A stretch of DNA of 6,887 nucleotides from assembly GCF_905207935.1 (NCBI RefSeq), contig NZ_CAJLNI010000096.1, positions 1 to 6,887 of the forward strand, given 5' to 3'. A program made the position numbers and the translations under genes. Origin of the DNA: an uncultured Haemophilus sp. (lineage in GTDB: Bacteria > Pseudomonadota > Gammaproteobacteria > Enterobacterales > Pasteurellaceae). The notes beneath the pieces are model-generated. The model was not told the origin of the DNA. It made no database searches and was given only the letters and a program-made list of their open reading frames with translations. Within the stretch, counting starts at the first letter, position 1, and every line of letters begins with the position of its first letter. Shown in pieces: positions 5,591 to 6,887 of this stretch.

Positions 5591-6859
5591 ATGAGTGAAG
5601 TTTCAACTCCAGTAGAAAAATCAACATGGGCGAGTAAATTCTCTGCCCTAGGTCCTGGAATCGTGATGGCATCAGCTGCTGTTGGTGGTTCACATATTAT
5701 TGCATCCACCCAAGCGGGTGCGATCTATGGTTGGGAATTAGTGAGCATTGTTATTCTTGCTAATTTATTCAAATATCCTTTCTTCCGTTTCGGTGTTCAA
5801 TATACCTTAGATACGGGTAATACTTTGCTAGAGGGGTACCGTCAAAAAGGGAAATTCTATCTTTGGTTATTCCTTGCTTTAAACATTTTTGCAACTGTGA
5901 TTAATACTGCAGCAGTAGGGTTATTAACAGCAGCAATTTTAACGTTCATTACGCCAATCCCACTCCCAATGCCAGTATTAAGCTCATTAGTGATTCTTGT
6001 AACAACCGGTATTTTATTGTTGGGTAAATATCGTTTATTAGATAGCTTATCGAAAATTATCATGATTGCTTTAACGGTAACCACCGTGAGCGCTGTCGTG
6101 ATTGCTTTTATGCGTAACGGCATCCATGGTGTAGCCGCTCCTGATTTTGTCGCACCTTCTCCATGGGAATTAAGTAAATTAGCGTTTTTAGTCGCCTTGA
6201 TGGGCTGGATGCCGGCACCAATTGAAATTTCTGCAATTAACTCAATGTGGGTGGTAGCAAAACGTCGTCTAACGAAAGTATCTTATGAAGACGGTTTATT
6301 TGACTTCAATGTGGGTTACATCGGCACAGCAATTTTAGCTGTCGTATTCTTAGCGCTTGGTGCATTGGTGCAATATGGTTCGCCAGAAACCGTAGAGATG
6401 GTAGGCGGAAAATATATCGCGCAACTTATCAATATGTATGCAAGTACTATCGGTGAATGGGCGCGTTTATTAATTGCCGTGATTGCGTTCATGTGTATGT
6501 TTGGTACAACAATTACGGTAATTGATGGTTATTCTCGTACTAATGTTGAAGCAGTACGTATTTTGTTTGGTAAGCAAGAAAGCTCAGTAAGAGTTTTAAA
6601 CATTGGCATGATTTTAGCCGCATTGTCGGGTTTAGCGATTATTTTCTACTTTAATAATGCAGTGGGTCCAATGCTGAAATTTGCGATGATTGCTTCATTT
6701 GTTTCTGCACCAATCTTTGCTTGGCTGAATTTATCTCTGACTAAGCACGCGAAACACAGTGTAAAAGGCGGCTTATTGTGGTTATCCCTTATCGGCTTAT
6801 TCTACTTAACAGCCTTTGCAGGATTGTTTATTGCCCAACAAGCTGGCTGGTTAAACTAA
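5591..6859 (+). CDS. Nramp-family (SLC11-like) inner-membrane transporter, non-canonical motifs
   Basis: A 422-residue protein with about 11 membrane segments, the size and topology of the Nramp/MntH family (LeuT fold) of divalent-metal/proton symporters. The N-terminal GPGIVMAS (21-28) and QAG-YGW-LV--VI-ANL (from residue 41) align well with TM1-TM2 of MntH. The two motifs that bind metal in canonical members differ. The TM1 DPGN is replaced by GGSH (32-35), so the coordinating Asp and Asn become Gly and His. The TM6 motif, usually A-x-x-M-P-H-N, reads MGWMPAPIE (204-212), keeping the Met before Pro (M207) but losing the His. I therefore do not call it mntH; its substrate may be another cation or something else. 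TM segments fall roughly at 20-44, 50-73, 89-120, 128-145, 150-176, 194-220, 241-262, 277-310, 335-355, 360-388 and 392-420. A candidate promoter and ribosome site precede it, and it appears monocistronic. Family membership is fairly sure; substrate unknown. Confidence 0.87.
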   Translation: MSEVSTPVEKSTWASKFSALGPGIVMASAAVGGSHIIASTQAGAIYGWELVSIVILANLFKYPFFRFGVQYTLDTGNTLLEGYRQKGKFYLWLFLALNIFATVINTAAVGLLTAAILTFITPIPLPMPVLSSLVILVTTGILLLGKYRLLDSLSKIIMIALTVTTVSAVVIAFMRNGIHGVAAPDFVAPSPWELSKLAFLVALMGWMPAPIEISAINSMWVVAKRRLTKVSYEDGLFDFNVGYIGTAILAVVFLALGALVQYGSPETVEMVGGKYIAQLINMYASTIGEWARLLIAVIAFMCMFGTTITVIDGYSRTNVEAVRILFGKQESSVRVLNIGMILAALSGLAIIFYFNNAVGPMLKFAMIASFVSAPIFAWLNLSLTKHAKHSVKGGLLWLSLIGLFYLTAFAGLFIAQQAGWLN

Positions 6860-6875
6860 AATAATTGAGATAATT

Positions 6876-6885
6876 ACCGCACTTT
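6876..6885 (-). other. DNA uptake signal sequence at the right edge
   Basis: ACCGCACTTT is the complement of the AAAGTGCGGT core. It lies 17 nt after the Nramp-like stop, the place where paired uptake signals often make a terminator. The matching arm, if present, would be beyond the window. Confidence 0.8.
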
Positions 6886-6887
6886 AG

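Noticed and set aside
5857..6123. 88-codon minus-strand open frame
   Set aside because: Antisense to TM3-TM5 of the Nramp-like transporter; no ribosome site or homology evident.
5591..6859. Calling the transporter mntH
   Set aside because: The DPGN and MPH motifs defining Mn2+/Fe2+ transport in MntH are absent, so the symbol would imply an unsupported substrate.

Overview
The window looks like a chromosomal piece of a Pasteurellaceae genome in the Haemophilus influenzae/parainfluenzae group. The main evidence is the Hin-type DNA uptake signal (core AAGTGCGGT), seen intact five times (1396, 2193, a head-to-head pair at 5340/5357, and 6876 on the minus strand), with a one-mismatch copy at 2849. 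The CmoA and AspRS proteins also read as very close relatives of the H. influenzae ones, and the base composition is AT-rich. Species cannot be fixed from the window alone; H. parainfluenzae or a near relative is my best guess.

Layout: (1) 2-2002 (+) is the 3' part of a large polytopic membrane protein with a DUF4401-like membrane region fused to a C-terminal GDYXXLXY domain. Its frame is open to the left edge, so the gene probably starts outside the window. (2) A hairpin terminator at 2016-2048 separates it from the convergent cmoA (2070-2795, minus), the carboxy-SAM synthase for wobble-uridine modification of tRNA. (3) A 184-bp divergent promoter region (2796-2979) drives cmoA leftward and aspS rightward. 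(4) aspS (2980-4746, +) encodes aspartyl-tRNA synthetase and ends in tandem stops and a hairpin nearly identical to the one at 2016-2048. (5) 4796-5317 (+) encodes a small soluble protein with an OGFr-like (opioid growth factor receptor N-terminal) motif. Its transcript probably ends at an inverted pair of uptake signals (5339-5371). (6) A 273-bp AT-rich intergenic region (5318-5590) contains a candidate promoter and a start-less minus-strand open frame that may be a gene relic. (7) 5591-6859 (+) encodes an 11-TM Nramp-fold transporter whose metal-binding motifs are non-canonical. A further uptake signal lies at the right edge.

The genes do not form one pathway. cmoA and aspS are both translation genes (tRNA modification and tRNA charging) that share a divergent promoter region. 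The other three genes are membrane or unknown-function genes, each apparently its own transcription unit. No mobile element, CRISPR array, rRNA or tRNA is visible. The points most worth following are the altered Nramp motifs, the bacterial OGFr-like protein starting directly after a terminator, and the in-frame tandem repeats in the membrane protein. I see no convincing multi-gene novel system here.
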